Below, piece after piece: positions 17,724 to 26,955 of a stretch of DNA of 64,000 bases (the stretch's first letter is position 1; the number at the start of each line of letters is the position of its first letter). This stretch comes from Nocardia sp. NBC_00416 (GTDB lineage: Bacteria > Actinomycetota > Actinomycetes > Mycobacteriales > Mycobacteriaceae): assembly GCF_036032445.1 (NCBI RefSeq), contig NZ_CP107932.1:1800501-1864500 (forward strand), given 5' to 3'. Position numbers and translations under genes: made by a program. Below the pieces are notes generated by a model, which was given only the letters and a program-made list of their open reading frames with translations, made no database searches and was not told the origin of the DNA.

Positions 17724-19292
17724 TCATCCGATATTTCCCATCCGCTGGGCAGCGGTTTCCTCGAGAACCGCCATCGCGGCGTTGTGCCCGCCGATACCGC
17801 TCACCCCGCCACCGCGGACCGCGCTCGCGCCGCAGCGCAGGATGTTCCGATCAGCGGTGTCCACACCCCAGCGCTGCGCGGGTGTGTCGGCGGGACCGGC
17901 CCGATACGGGAAGGACAGCTCGCCGTGGAAGATGTGCCCACCGGGGAGACGGAGCGCACGTTCCAGATCGACCGGAGTGGCGGTGTCCAGACACGGCGCG
18001 CCGTGGGCGTCGCGGGCGAGGCAGTCGTGCAGGGGTTCGGCCAGAACCGCGTCGAGCGCGGCGAGGGTCGCGGTGACCGCCGCCGCCTTCGCACCCTCCG
18101 GATCGGTCTCGAAAAGTCTTGCCGGGGTGTGCAGCCCGAACAGAGTGAGGGTGTGCCGGGCCGGGCCGGGGCCGGCGATCCCGGAGTCGGTGAGGGTGTG
18201 GCAGTAGATCTCCGACGGCGGAGTCGCCGGGAACCGCCCCGCCGCCGCGTCCCGGTAGGCCTGTTCGAGTTGCGCATAGGATTCGGCGATATGGAAGGTC
18301 CCGGCGAAGGCGTCGGCCGCGGACACCGCGGTATCGCGAAGCCGCGGCAACCGGGTCAGCGCCATATTGATCTTCAGCTGCGCCCCTTCGGGTTTGCTGC
18401 CCGCCGGCCGTCCCAGCAGCCGGGCGGTTTCGGTGGGCGCCGCGTTCACCAGCACATACCGGGCCGCCACCGCGCCGGACGCCGCACCGGTGAAACGAAC
18501 TTCCGCGTTCGTCCCGTCGGTAGCCATCGCCGTGACCTCGGTACCGGTCACCAGTTCGGCTCCCGCCGCGCGCGCCGCGGTGATCAGCGCATCGGTGAGC
18601 GCCCCCATTCCGCCCACCGGCACATCCCAGTCACCGGTTCCCCCGCCGATCACGTGGTAGAGAAAACACCGGTTCTGGGCGAGTGACGGGTCGTGCGCGT
18701 GGGTGAAGGTACCGATCAGCGCGTCGGTGAACACCACACCGCGCACGAGGTCGTCGGCGAAGTACTTCTCCACCGTTTCGCCGAGCGGCCGTTCGAACAG
18801 TTCCGCCCACGCCCGCCCGCCGACCAGTTTCCGCAGCTCTGTCCGGGTGGGCAGCGGCTCGGTCAAGGTCGGGAAAACGGCGTGCGCCACCTCCCCGGTC
18901 ATCGCGTAGAAGCGCTGCCAGGCCGCGAACTCCCGGTCCGATCCGGTGACCCGCGCGAAACTCTCCCGAGTGGCCGCCGGTGACCCGTTGTCCACCAGCA
19001 GGCCCGACGTGCCCGCCGGGGTATAGGACGAGATCCGCCGCTTCCGGGTCTCGAACCGCAGCCCGAGATCCCGCACTATTCGCTGCGGCAGCAGGCTGAC
19101 CAGGTACGAATACCGGGACAGACGGATATCGACCCCGTCGAACACCCGGGCCGATACGGCCGCGCCCCCGGCCGCGGCCGCCTGCTCCAGCACCAGTACC
19201 GAGCACCCGGCCCGGGCCAGATAGGCCGCGGCGACGAGCCCGTTGTGCCCGCCACCGACGATCGCCACGTCGTACCGGGACCGCATCACCAT
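17724..19292 (-). CDS. phytoene-desaturase-like FAD-dependent oxidoreductase, ~522 aa
   Basis: The N-terminal dinucleotide fold is YDVAIVGGGHNGLVAAAYLA, followed by an acidic beta-2 end (LVLEQ) and GGAA. The C-terminus carries the FAD-contact pattern RCGASAVRGGGVSGIGGHNA. These match the PYROXD2/carotenoid-desaturase-like family, which is broad and whose members often lack assigned substrates. The start was set at the ATG at 19292; an ATG two codons in is equally possible. It begins 40 bases after the stop of the TerD-AIM24 gene on the same strand, so the two may form an operon. Confidence 0.8.
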   Translation of the reverse strand: MVMRSRYDVAIVGGGHNGLVAAAYLARAGCSVLVLEQAAAAGGAAVSARVFDGVDIRLSRYSYLVSLLPQRIVRDLGLRFETRKRRISSYTPAGTSGLLVDNGSPAATRESFARVTGSDREFAAWQRFYAMTGEVAHAVFPTLTEPLPTRTELRKLVGGRAWAELFERPLGETVEKYFADDLVRGVVFTDALIGTFTHAHDPSLAQNRCFLYHVIGGGTGDWDVPVGGMGALTDALITAARAAGAELVTGTEVTAMATDGTNAEVRFTGAASGAVAARYVLVNAAPTETARLLGRPAGSKPEGAQLKINMALTRLPRLRDTAVSAADAFAGTFHIAESYAQLEQAYRDAAAGRFPATPPSEIYCHTLTDSGIAGPGPARHTLTLFGLHTPARLFETDPEGAKAAAVTATLAALDAVLAEPLHDCLARDAHGAPCLDTATPVDLERALRLPGGHIFHGELSFPYRAGPADTPAQRWGVDTADRNILRCGASAVRGGGVSGIGGHNAAMAVLEETAAQRMGNIG

Positions 19293-19332
19293 ATGTCGTC
19301 GATACCACACCGCCGACCCGGCGGCGGTGCGG

Positions 19333-20856
19333 CTAGCCGAGCAGACCGCCCAGCAGTCCGCCGCTCTGTCCGGCTTCCTGCCCACCGCCGGTGCCGCCGA
19401 GCATCCCGCCGGGCGGCAGCTCGGAGGGCTGCACGATGACGAAGCCCCGGCCGGAGAAGGCCAGCGTCATCCCCTCGCCGGTGCTGCGTCCCATGAGCCG
19501 GCCGAGGCCGAAGGAGTCGTTGCGTTTGACCCCCGTCTGCAGACTGGACGACCAGGCGATCGCCGCCTGCGGATCGGCATAGGTCGGCTGGTCGACATTC
19601 AGCACGACCGGGGTGCCGTGGCTGGTGATCGCGATCCGGCCCCGGCCACTGAACACGCAGTTGAACAAACCGGCGTTGCTGGCGTAGCCGGCCGCGCCCT
19701 GCACCATCCGGATGTCGTAGCCCAGCGTGGGGTCGAAGGCGAGCACGTTCGACCCGTTGATGGTGAGCCCGTCGGTGCCGTCCAGATCGATGATGTGCAC
19801 ATCGGCCGCGCCATTGGCAACGAACAGATCACCCCGGCCGGAAACCTTCATCAGCGGTACGCCCTCGCCGGTGAGCCGCTGCTGGATCGCCCGGCCGATC
19901 CCGCCGGAACCGAGCGCCTGGAAATTGAGTTCCCCCTGATAGGCGACCATCGAGCCGGAGCGGACCAGCGTTTCGCCGTTCACCCCGACTTTGATCATCT
20001 TGCCGCCCTGCTTCTGGATCCCCATTCCGGAGACTTCGGCGTGCCGCGGATCGAACAGCTCGCTGTGCATCGGCTGAGCTCCTTGCTGAGAAGAATAGGA
20101 ATGGTGGGCAGGCGGAGGTACCGGAGCGGGCTGATACGGCTGCTGCGGCGGGTAGGCGGGCGCCGGAGGCGGATAGCCGCCGCCCGGAGGGACCCCGGGA
20201 TATCCGGTCGGCGGGGGGACGGGCGCGGGTCCCGGCCCGGCGGGATACTGCGGAGCCGCGTACTGCGGAGCCGAATATTGCTGGGCGGCAGCGGGGTTCG
20301 CGACCGTGGTGGGATCGGTCCGCGAAGACGGCGGTGCCGGCGGTGCCGCGGCGACCGGTTCGTCGTCCACGTTCACCCCGAAATCGGTGGCGATACCGGC
20401 CAGACCGTTGTCATAGCCCTGCCCGACCGCACGTACCTTCCACGCACCGGCCCGGCGATAGATCTCCACGCACACCACTGCCGTCTCGGTACTCAACCCC
20501 GAGACCGGGAACGTGAGTGTGCCCTGCTGGCCGGTGATGGTCGCGGTGAGCGAACCGACAGAACCGAAAGCGGGTGGGCCGCTGCCGTCGAGGCTCGCGG
20601 TGACCACCACCTTGTCGATATCGGGCGGTAGTGCGGGGGTCTGCACATCGACGACGTCCCCCGCACCCCGCCCGTGCCGGTAGGTGACCCCCGGTCCGGC
20701 CGGCTGGTTGAAGAAGACGAAATCGCCGTCGGACCGGACCTTTCCGTTACCGGCGAGCAGGAGCGCGGAAACGTCCACCGCCGCGGAGCAGGTGACCGTG
20801 ACGGTCAGCCGGTCGCCCGGCGCGGGCCGGTTCTCCCCCGGAGCGAGTGCGGTCAC
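19333..20856 (-). CDS. TerD domain - Pro-rich linker - AIM24 domain fusion, 507 aa
   Basis: The GTG start has GAGGTGA upstream. Residues 1-165 are a TerD-type domain (FVFFNQPAGPG, ASLDGSG, VCVEIYRRAGAWKVRAVGQG, the calcium-binding TerD pattern). About 85 Pro/Ala/Tyr-rich residues follow as a linker. Residues ~260-480 are an AIM24-like beta-helix (GMGIQKQGGKMIKVGVNGE, SGRGDLFVANGAADVHII, GLFNCVFSGRGRIAI). TerD proteins act in tellurite, phage or stress responses, and AIM24 proteins often associate with membranes. The combination suggests a stress-associated scaffold; no Ter gene cluster is adjacent. Confidence 0.82.
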   Translation of the reverse strand: MTALAPGENRPAPGDRLTVTVTCSAAVDVSALLLAGNGKVRSDGDFVFFNQPAGPGVTYRHGRGAGDVVDVQTPALPPDIDKVVVTASLDGSGPPAFGSVGSLTATITGQQGTLTFPVSGLSTETAVVCVEIYRRAGAWKVRAVGQGYDNGLAGIATDFGVNVDDEPVAAAPPAPPSSRTDPTTVANPAAAQQYSAPQYAAPQYPAGPGPAPVPPPTGYPGVPPGGGYPPPAPAYPPQQPYQPAPVPPPAHHSYSSQQGAQPMHSELFDPRHAEVSGMGIQKQGGKMIKVGVNGETLVRSGSMVAYQGELNFQALGSGGIGRAIQQRLTGEGVPLMKVSGRGDLFVANGAADVHIIDLDGTDGLTINGSNVLAFDPTLGYDIRMVQGAAGYASNAGLFNCVFSGRGRIAITSHGTPVVLNVDQPTYADPQAAIAWSSSLQTGVKRNDSFGLGRLMGRSTGEGMTLAFSGRGFVIVQPSELPPGGMLGGTGGGQEAGQSGGLLGGLLG

Positions 20857-21179
20857 CGCATATCACCTCGACTCGACGCGTACCGGCGCACACCTGCACC
20901 GGCCCGCCGAGGTGCCCGGCTCCCGGCCCGGCACTCGTATGACTTCTGATCCACACCGACGAGTCTGACCGATAGCGCCCGCACCGCGCCAGTGCCGCAT
21001 AACGGGCAGCCCGGCCGCCGACGGCCACCCGCGAACGCACCGGCCGCGGCAATTCGGCCGGACGAATGCGAACCTGAGGATTTTCACAGCCGCAGCACAG
21101 CCAACGGCAAGCCCGGCGCGTCATCCTGGAACAAGACGAGCGGAACTCGGCAGCAGAACTCGGCATCAGGGAGGAACCC
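20857..21179. other. divergent intergenic region, 323 bp
   Basis: This lies between the minus-strand TerD-AIM24 start and the plus-strand gene at 21180. It must hold both promoters. I see no convincing sigma-type hexamers, operators or small gene beyond the two ribosome sites. Confidence 0.4.
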
Positions 21180-21530
21180 ATGGTGGATATCGAGATCACC
21201 GGCACCACCGTCACTGTTCACGTCCGCGGCGCGCACCGGGTTTTGTCGCTGTGCGAACGTATCACCTTCGACCTCGCGAACATCGTGGCGGTCGAACCGG
21301 CCGAGATCGATCGGCGACCCCCATGGGTACGCGCACCAGGCGCGTTCTTCCCGGGCGCGATCGCGGCCGGGACCTTCCGCGGTAAAGGCCGAAAAGAATT
21401 CTGGGATACCCTCTTCGGCGGAAACGCGGTGCGTATCGACCTCCGCGGCACTGATTACACCCGATTGGTCGTCGATGTCGACGACGTCGGCACGGCACTG
21501 AGTTCACTGCGGCACGCCGCCGCGGCCTGA
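21180..21530 (+). CDS. conserved actinobacterial protein of unknown function, 116 aa
   Basis: The ATG follows GGGAGGAA. The protein is a compact, mostly beta sequence (MVDIEITGTTVTVHVRGAHR, then GNAVRIDLRGTDYTRLVVDV) ending in a short helix. The overall look is PH-like, similar to small single-domain proteins found in many actinobacteria. No catalytic motif or signal peptide is present. A hairpin follows 20 bases after the stop. It appears monocistronic. Confidence 0.6.
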   Translation: MVDIEITGTTVTVHVRGAHRVLSLCERITFDLANIVAVEPAEIDRRPPWVRAPGAFFPGAIAAGTFRGKGRKEFWDTLFGGNAVRIDLRGTDYTRLVVDVDDVGTALSSLRHAAAA

Positions 21531-21549
21531 GCGGCGGCTGTATCTATTG

Positions 21550-21566
21550 CCCCGCCTTCGGCGGGG
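21550..21566. terminator. GC hairpin CCCCGCC-TTC-GGCGGGG
   Basis: A perfect 7-bp stem with a TTC loop lies 20 bases after the stop of the 116-aa gene. No T-tract follows. It probably terminates or stabilises that transcript. A degenerate relative begins near 21933. Confidence 0.6.
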
Positions 21567-21595
21567 CGGGGTCGGGGCCCTTGTCAACCCCGGTT

Positions 21596-21660
21596 CTTCA
21601 CTCCTGCGCTCAGTCGCTGCGCTCCTTCGCTCCGTCGCTCCAGAACCGGGGCGGGCCCCG
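21596..21660. repeat. diverged partial copy of the 131-bp repeat
   Basis: This 65-bp stretch aligns with the last half of the adjacent 131-bp unit, sharing CTTCACTCC, CGCTGCG, CTCCAGAACC and GGGCGGGCCCCG with scattered differences between. It suggests an older copy beside the two recent ones. Confidence 0.7.
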
Positions 21661-21922
21661 ACCACCACAGCCGACCATCCGACGAAGAAGTCGCGGCACG
21701 GACCTGGATCTCGGTGGTCTCCGGCCTTCACTCCACCCGGTCAGCCGCTGCGATCCATCGCTCTATCACTCCAGAACCAGGGCGGGCCCCGACCACCACA
21801 GCCGACCATCCGACGAAGAAGTCGCGGCACGGACCTGGATCTCGGTGGTCTCCGGCCTTCACTCCACCCGGTCAGCCGCTGCGATCCATCGCTCTATCAC
21901 TCCAGAACCAGGGCGGGCCCCG
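21661..21922. repeat. exact tandem duplication, two 131-bp units
   Basis: Unit 1 is 21661-21791 and unit 2 is 21792-21922; by reading they are identical at every base. Each begins ACCACCACAGCCGACC and ends GGGCGGGCCCCG. The DNA lies in a gene-poor stretch and short open frames across it have no ribosome sites or protein-like composition. Exact identity implies recent slippage or unequal exchange. Confidence 0.9.
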
Positions 21923-22400
21923 ACCGGTCGGATTGCCCCGCCTGCGGCGTCGCGGGCGGGGGCCCGGGTGACCCCGGCCACGGAAGTGGGCCATCCGGAG
22001 AGTCCGAGGGATGTGCGCGGAGGGTGCCTCTTGCGAACGGGGGGTGCCGGGCGCTCGTGCGACTCGGTCTCCGATGAGTACGGCGAAGTTCGCGTCACGG
22101 GGAAGGCTCCGGGTGCTGTCGGACCGCGGGCACGCGGCGGCGCCGGAGATCGAGTATTCGGCTAGCCGGTCGAGTGGACCGACTCGCCCACCGAACACCG
22201 TTACTCGCCGCGGAATCGATATCGGCCGGTAGGGTACCGGCGACGCAGCCGATCGATCGCATACGACGAGAGACCGAACACCCTGCGGTCCCGGCACATG
22301 CCTCCACCGGCATGCCGAGTGGCCCGGCCCGGCCCGGCTCAGTTGTTCCCGGAGCACGCGTACCTGTAGTCCCTGCTGTCACCGACGTCATGGAGGAGAT
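21923..22400. other. gene-free interval before the SDR gene
   Basis: This ~480-bp interval follows the tandem repeat and precedes the SDR ribosome site (GGAGGAG at 22392-22398). It contains one degenerate GC hairpin near 21933-21960. No open frame with a plausible start and composition was found on either strand. Confidence 0.4.
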
Positions 22401-23156
22401 ATGGCGGAGTTCACCGGGAAAGTCGCGCTGGTCACCGGTGCGGGTTCCGGAATCGGGAAGGCGACCGCGCTGCGGCTCGCGGGGGCGGGCGCGCAGGTCG
22501 TCCTCGGCGATGTGGATTTCGGGTCTGCCGAGCGGGTCGCCCAGGAGATCGGTGCGGCCGGCGGAACCGCGGCCGCCATTGCGCAGGACACCTCGCGGCT
22601 CGCCGACCACGAGGCCGCGGTGAACTTCGCGATCCAGACCTACGGTGCGCTGCATCTGGCCGTCAACAATGCCGGGATCGGCGTGAGCCCCGGACCGATC
22701 GGCGAACTCGATCCCGAGAAGTGGCGGCTGCTCATGTCGATCAACTGCGACGGTGTGGTGTACGGGATGAAATATCAGATCCCCGCCATGCTGGCCGCCG
22801 GGCCGCAGCGGTGCGCGATCGTCAACATGTCCTCGGTGCACGGCACGGTCGCCACCGACGCGCCCGGTTCCGCCTATACCTCGTCCAAACACGCGGTGCT
22901 GGGAATGACCAAGGCCGCCGCGGTCGAGTACGGGGCGACCGGTCTGCGGATCAACGCCGTACAGCCCGGCGTCATCGCTACTCCGCTCACCGAAATGCCT
23001 GCCGAAGCCAGGCAATTCCTGGAGAACAAGCACCCGCTCAAACGCTTCGGCCGACCCGAGGAAGTCGCCGCGGTGGTGGCGTTCCTGCTCTCCGACGACG
23101 CCTCCTTCGTCACCGGCGCCGGATATCTGGTCGACGGCGGTTACACGGCGCTCTGA
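22401..23156 (+). CDS. short-chain dehydrogenase/reductase, 251 aa
   Basis: This is a classical [11 protein letters not shown] cofactor motif (residues 12-19), NNAG at ~90, and the catalytic Ser-Tyr-Lys in NMSSVHG and SAYTSSKHA, with PGVIATPL after the active site. Asp at the end of beta-2 (GDVDF) favours NAD(H). Length is typical of glucose-dehydrogenase/3-oxoacyl-reductase-like SDRs. The ribosome site GGAGGAG is strong. Substrate unknown. It is convergent with the antiporter gene, with stops 11 bases apart. Confidence 0.88.
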   Translation: MAEFTGKVALVTGAGSGIGKATALRLAGAGAQVVLGDVDFGSAERVAQEIGAAGGTAAAIAQDTSRLADHEAAVNFAIQTYGALHLAVNNAGIGVSPGPIGELDPEKWRLLMSINCDGVVYGMKYQIPAMLAAGPQRCAIVNMSSVHGTVATDAPGSAYTSSKHAVLGMTKAAAVEYGATGLRINAVQPGVIATPLTEMPAEARQFLENKHPLKRFGRPEEVAAVVAFLLSDDASFVTGAGYLVDGGYTAL

Positions 23157-23167
23157 CCGGCCACGGC

Positions 23168-24358
23168 CTATTCGTCGGCTGTATCGAGTTCCGGTTTCGG
23201 CTGGCGGGTCACGATCCGCAGCACCGGTTCCACCACCCGGGCCACGATCGGGCCGAGCGAGGCCATCAACAGCACATAGGTGGTCGCCAATGCGGCGAAT
23301 TCTTCCGGTACGGCGCCCGCCGATACCGCCAGACCGGCGATGACGATGGAGAATTCACCGCGCGCCACCAGGGCGGCCCCGGCTCGGGCGCGACCCAGTC
23401 GCGAGGAGCGGGCATGCGCGGCGGCCCACCATCCGGTGGCGATCTTGGTGACCGTGGTGATCACCGCCAGCAGTACCGCCCACCCCAGCACCGGTGGAAT
23501 GCTGCGCGGATCGGTGGTCAGGCCGAACAGTACGAAGAACATGGCCGCGAACAGGTCGCGCAACGGTTCCAGGATCTTCGTCGCGTTGTGCGCGGTGGTA
23601 TCGGAGATCGCGATACCCAGCAGGAAGGCGCCGACCGCGGCCGACACCTGGAGCGCGGAAGCCACGCCGGCCACCAGCAGCGCGGAGCCGAGCAACTTGA
23701 GCAAGAAGATCTCGTTGTCCTCGCTGGACACGATCGCCGAAACGTATTTCCCGTACCGGAAGGCGACCACGAGCACCACCGTCACCGCCAGCAACGCGAT
23801 ACCCAGCGATTGCAGGCCCGCCACGAACCCCAGGCCCGCCAGCACAGCCGTCAGCACCGGCAGATACGCGGCCATCGCCAGATCTTCGAAGACCAGGATC
23901 GACAGGATCACCGGGGTCTCCCGGTTGCCGAGCCGCCCCAGATCGTTCAAGACTTTCGCGATGATTCCGGAGGACGAGATATAGGTGACGCCGGCCATCG
24001 CGAGCGCACCCGTGGGCCCCAACCCCAGCAGCAGGGCCACCACAACACCCGGCGTCGTGTTCAGCACCAGGTCGAGCAGGCCCGCCATCCAGGATCTTCG
24101 CATCCCGGTGAACAGTTCTGCCGCACTGTATTCCAGACCGAGCAGCAACAAGAGCAGGACCACGCCGATCTCGCTGGCGAGATGGATGAACTCATCGGCC
24201 GCATGAAGTCCGAAGAAACCTCCTTCCCCGAAAACCAATCCGCCCACCAGATATAGCGGGATGGGGGACATGCCGATCCGGGCCGCGATGCGTCCGAGCA
24301 CTCCTAGCCCGAAGAACACCGCCCCCAGCTGGATCATCGCCAGCGTGGTCGCATTCAT
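23168..24358 (-). CDS. CPA2 cation:proton antiporter (KhtU/KefB-like), 396 aa
   Basis: About 12 hydrophobic helices of a Na+/H+- or K+/H+-exchanger fold. Conserved segments include LLLLLLGLEYSAAELF, the unwound-helix motif YISSSGIIAKVL and LVFEDLAMA with the acidic pair. It lacks the C-terminal TrkA-N domain of KefB. Instead a separate TrkA-C-like protein is encoded 10 bases upstream on the same strand, the arrangement seen for KhtT-KhtU of Bacillus. It probably exports K+ in exchange for protons under regulator control. Confidence 0.85.
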   Translation of the reverse strand: MNATTLAMIQLGAVFFGLGVLGRIAARIGMSPIPLYLVGGLVFGEGGFFGLHAADEFIHLASEIGVVLLLLLLGLEYSAAELFTGMRRSWMAGLLDLVLNTTPGVVVALLLGLGPTGALAMAGVTYISSSGIIAKVLNDLGRLGNRETPVILSILVFEDLAMAAYLPVLTAVLAGLGFVAGLQSLGIALLAVTVVLVVAFRYGKYVSAIVSSEDNEIFLLKLLGSALLVAGVASALQVSAAVGAFLLGIAISDTTAHNATKILEPLRDLFAAMFFVLFGLTTDPRSIPPVLGWAVLLAVITTVTKIATGWWAAAHARSSRLGRARAGAALVARGEFSIVIAGLAVSAGAVPEEFAALATTYVLLMASLGPIVARVVEPVLRIVTRQPKPELDTADE

Positions 24359-24368
24359 CGCCGTAAGT

Positions 24369-24851
24369 TCAGCCGTCTTTCAAGATATTCGCAGCGCTGT
24401 CCAGACCGTCCGTGGTACCCACCACGATCAACACATCACCACCGGTGAAAACAAAATCCGGACCGGGTGCGGGCATCGCCTGTCCCGCGCGCATGACGGC
24501 CACGATGGACGCCTTGGTCCGGGTGCGCATCCGGGTCTCGCCGAGGGTCCGGCCGTCGTACGGCGAGTTCTCGCTGACCGGCAACTGCCGGGTGTTCACC
24601 CCGGCCATATCCCGGTGCTCGCTGCGCAACTGGCCCACCAGTTGCGGCGCCCCCAGCAGGTTGGCCAGGGTCCCGGCCTCGGCCTCGGTCATCGGGATCT
24701 GGGTGGTCGCGTCCGGGTCGCCGATCTTGGTGAAGATCAGATCGATCGTTCCGTCCTTGCGGTCGACGACCCCGATCCGCCGGCGTACGGCGGTAAGTGG
24801 AAAATCCTTGCGTACGCCTATTCCGGGCAAGGGTGTCACTTCGACGTTCAC
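24369..24851 (-). CDS. KhtT-like RCK_C (TrkA-C) regulatory subunit, 160 aa
   Basis: The GTG start has AAGGTGA 5 bases upstream. The first ~70 residues are a beta-rich N-terminal domain (TPLPGIGVRKDFPL, RIGVVDRKDGTIDL). The last ~75 residues are an RCK_C domain (ASIVAVMRAGQAMPAPGPDF, FTGGDVLIVVGTTDGL), which binds nucleotide or ions and gates the partner antiporter. It is first in a two-gene operon with the antiporter at 23168. The pair corresponds functionally to KhtTU. Confidence 0.82.
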   Translation of the reverse strand: MNVEVTPLPGIGVRKDFPLTAVRRRIGVVDRKDGTIDLIFTKIGDPDATTQIPMTEAEAGTLANLLGAPQLVGQLRSEHRDMAGVNTRQLPVSENSPYDGRTLGETRMRTRTKASIVAVMRAGQAMPAPGPDFVFTGGDVLIVVGTTDGLDSAANILKDG

Positions 24852-24949
24852 GATGTCACCTTAACTCGACTACGAGTGCGGACCGATAGCCGCACACACC
24901 CTAGCGCTACCCCGTGGGAACCCTTCTCGAACCTGATCCGGACACCTGG

Positions 24950-25816
24950 TCAGCCCGATCGGCGCGCCTGTTCGGCGGCCATCACGACATGGCGCATGAG
25001 CAGCGCGGTCGTCACCGGTCCGACACCGCCCGGCACGGGGCTGAGCGCGGCCGCGATACCGCGCACCGATTCCGTGTCGACGTCCCCGACGATCGTCCCA
25101 TCGGCCGATTCGTTCGTGCCCACATCGATCACCACCGCTCCCGGCTTCAGGTTCGCCCCGGTCACCAATCCGATCCGGCCCGCCGCGGCGACGACGACAT
25201 CGGCGGCCGCGGTCACCGCGGGCAGGTCGGTGGTGCGCGAATGGCAGACGGTGACGGTCGCGTGGCGCGCCAGCAGCAGATGGGCCAGCGGCTTGCCGAC
25301 GACGTTCGACCGTCCGACCACCGCCACGTGCCGGCCCTCCAGCGCGATGTCGTGATGCTTCAGCAACTCCACCACCGCCTCGGCGGTGGCCGGCGCGAAC
25401 CCCGGCGACCCGGCGGCGAGCAGGCCCAGCGACAGCGGGCTCACCCCGTCCACATCCTTGTTCGCCGCGATCGCCGGGGAGACGTCCTCCAGCGTCACGC
25501 CGGCGGGCAGCGGAGTCTGCAGCATGATGGCGTCGGTGTCGGGGTCCGCGCTGCGCACCGAGAGTTCGGTCCGCAGCGCCTCGGCCGAGGCGTCCGCGCC
25601 CAGATCCACGGTCTCGCACTCGATTCCACGGTTCGTGGCCGATTTCTTCAGGGAGTTGACATACCAGGCGCTCGCGGGGTCGTCATTGGCGACGATCAGT
25701 GCCAGCCGCGGGGCCCGGCCCGCTTGCTCGGTCAGCGTCCGCGCCCGCGCGGTCGTCTCGGCGTTCAGGGCGGCGGCGAGGTCTTTCCCGGTCAGCGATG
25801 CGGTATCCACGAACAT
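24950..25816 (-). CDS. folD: methylenetetrahydrofolate dehydrogenase / cyclohydrolase
   Basis: The bifunctional cytosolic enzyme interconverts 5,10-methylene-, 5,10-methenyl- and 10-formyl-tetrahydrofolate with NADP. Family landmarks are all present: YVNSLKK with the catalytic Lys, QTPLPAG, NKDVDGVSP, the NADP-binding GRSNVVGKP and VPGGVGPVT near the end. At 288 aa it matches the usual FolD length. The ATG at 25816 follows an AGGGTGA site. It is not clustered with other folate or purine genes here. Confidence 0.95.
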   Translation of the reverse strand: MFVDTASLTGKDLAAALNAETTARARTLTEQAGRAPRLALIVANDDPASAWYVNSLKKSATNRGIECETVDLGADASAEALRTELSVRSADPDTDAIMLQTPLPAGVTLEDVSPAIAANKDVDGVSPLSLGLLAAGSPGFAPATAEAVVELLKHHDIALEGRHVAVVGRSNVVGKPLAHLLLARHATVTVCHSRTTDLPAVTAAADVVVAAAGRIGLVTGANLKPGAVVIDVGTNESADGTIVGDVDTESVRGIAAALSPVPGGVGPVTTALLMRHVVMAAEQARRSG

Positions 25817-26076
25817 TCACCCTAGTGGGCGCGATGCGGCCGAACCCATCCGCCGTCCCGCGCCCAGGCCGGAGCGGCGGCGGTGGCCCGGAACCTCGGC
25901 ACGGAGCGGCCCGTGACGAGCCGTCCCGAATTCGAGACATGTCACGAATCGGACAGGCCCAAATACCGTGTTCCGACCGTGACGGGCCCTAAGGTGGGTT
26001 GCCACATACCGCAACCGACAGTCAACCCAACGATCACCTACGAGAACCAACTCCCCCGTGGAAAGGTGTCGCCGTA

Positions 26077-26955
26077 GTGCACAATCGCAGAGGTCTGCAG
26101 TATCTGGTGGCGATCACCGCCGCCGCGACGAGCATCTCGCTCGCCGGTCTCACCGGCACTCCTGCTCAGGCCAGCCCCGAGACGGACGCTCTCTACAACT
26201 CCGCCCAGCGCCATTTCACCGACGGCGACGAGGTCGCCGGCCGCGCCGCACTCCAGGACCTCATCGGTCGAGATCCCACCGACGCCGAAGCGCTCTCCTT
26301 ACAGGCCATCTGGTCCCATTACGCCGGCGATGTCCCGGCGCTGCACGATGCGATGGGCCGGCTGCGCGCCATAGACGGCGGTATGGCCGCCGGCACCGAC
26401 GGCGTACTGCACGCGGTCGGTGCGGGCATCGCCACCCTGCCCAACCCGATTCCGGCGCTGGTCGGCCCGCAGACCGGCATCGTGGTCTTCGGTTTCGGCC
26501 TGCTTCCGGACGGCGCACCGCGGCCCGAACTGGTCGACCGGCTCCAGGCCGCCTGGCTGCAGGCCATGGCCTCGCCGTTCTCGCCGATCGTGGTGAGCGG
26601 GAACAACCCGAGCAACGGCATCACCGAGGCCGAGGCCATGCGCAATTGGCTGGTCGGTCACGGTATCCCGGCCAACCGGATCCAGGTCGAGAACCGAGCC
26701 GGTTCGACCGTGCAGAATGCGCTGTTCAGCGCCGACATCCTGCACGGCATGGGCGCGACCAGCGCGGTCGCCGTGACCTCCCCGAACCATATCCGCCGGG
26801 CGGTCGCGGATCTGTACGTCGCCGGCATTCCGGTGGTGGGCGCGACGACATCGCTGAACCAGCTGGTATCCCAGCTCCCCCCGCCGAGCAAGCAGGCCCA
26901 GTACAGCATCTATCTGGATGCGACCCGGACCTTCCAGCTCAGCACCAGCCGCTGA
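26077..26955 (+). CDS. secreted DUF218 (SanA/ElyC/YdcF) family protein, 292 aa
   Basis: The GTG at 26077 follows GGAAAGG; an open frame runs further upstream but would bury the signal peptide. Residues 1-33 form a Sec signal ending in GTPAQA. The C-terminal ~170 residues are a DUF218 domain: GIVVFGFGLLPDG, PIVVSGNNPSNGITEAEAM, VENRAGSTVQNA and VTSPNHIRRA. Homologues act in envelope and peptidoglycan-precursor homeostasis, though the activity is not settled. The N-terminal part (DALYNSAQRHFTDGDE) is TPR-like. Its 3' end overlaps the convergent galT by 17 bases. Confidence 0.8.
   Translation: MHNRRGLQYLVAITAAATSISLAGLTGTPAQASPETDALYNSAQRHFTDGDEVAGRAALQDLIGRDPTDAEALSLQAIWSHYAGDVPALHDAMGRLRAIDGGMAAGTDGVLHAVGAGIATLPNPIPALVGPQTGIVVFGFGLLPDGAPRPELVDRLQAAWLQAMASPFSPIVVSGNNPSNGITEAEAMRNWLVGHGIPANRIQVENRAGSTVQNALFSADILHGMGATSAVAVTSPNHIRRAVADLYVAGIPVVGATTSLNQLVSQLPPPSKQAQYSIYLDATRTFQLSTSR

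Noticed and set aside
21596..21922. Possible CRISPR array
   Set aside because: The repeats are directly adjacent 131-bp units with no spacers and no cas genes nearby.
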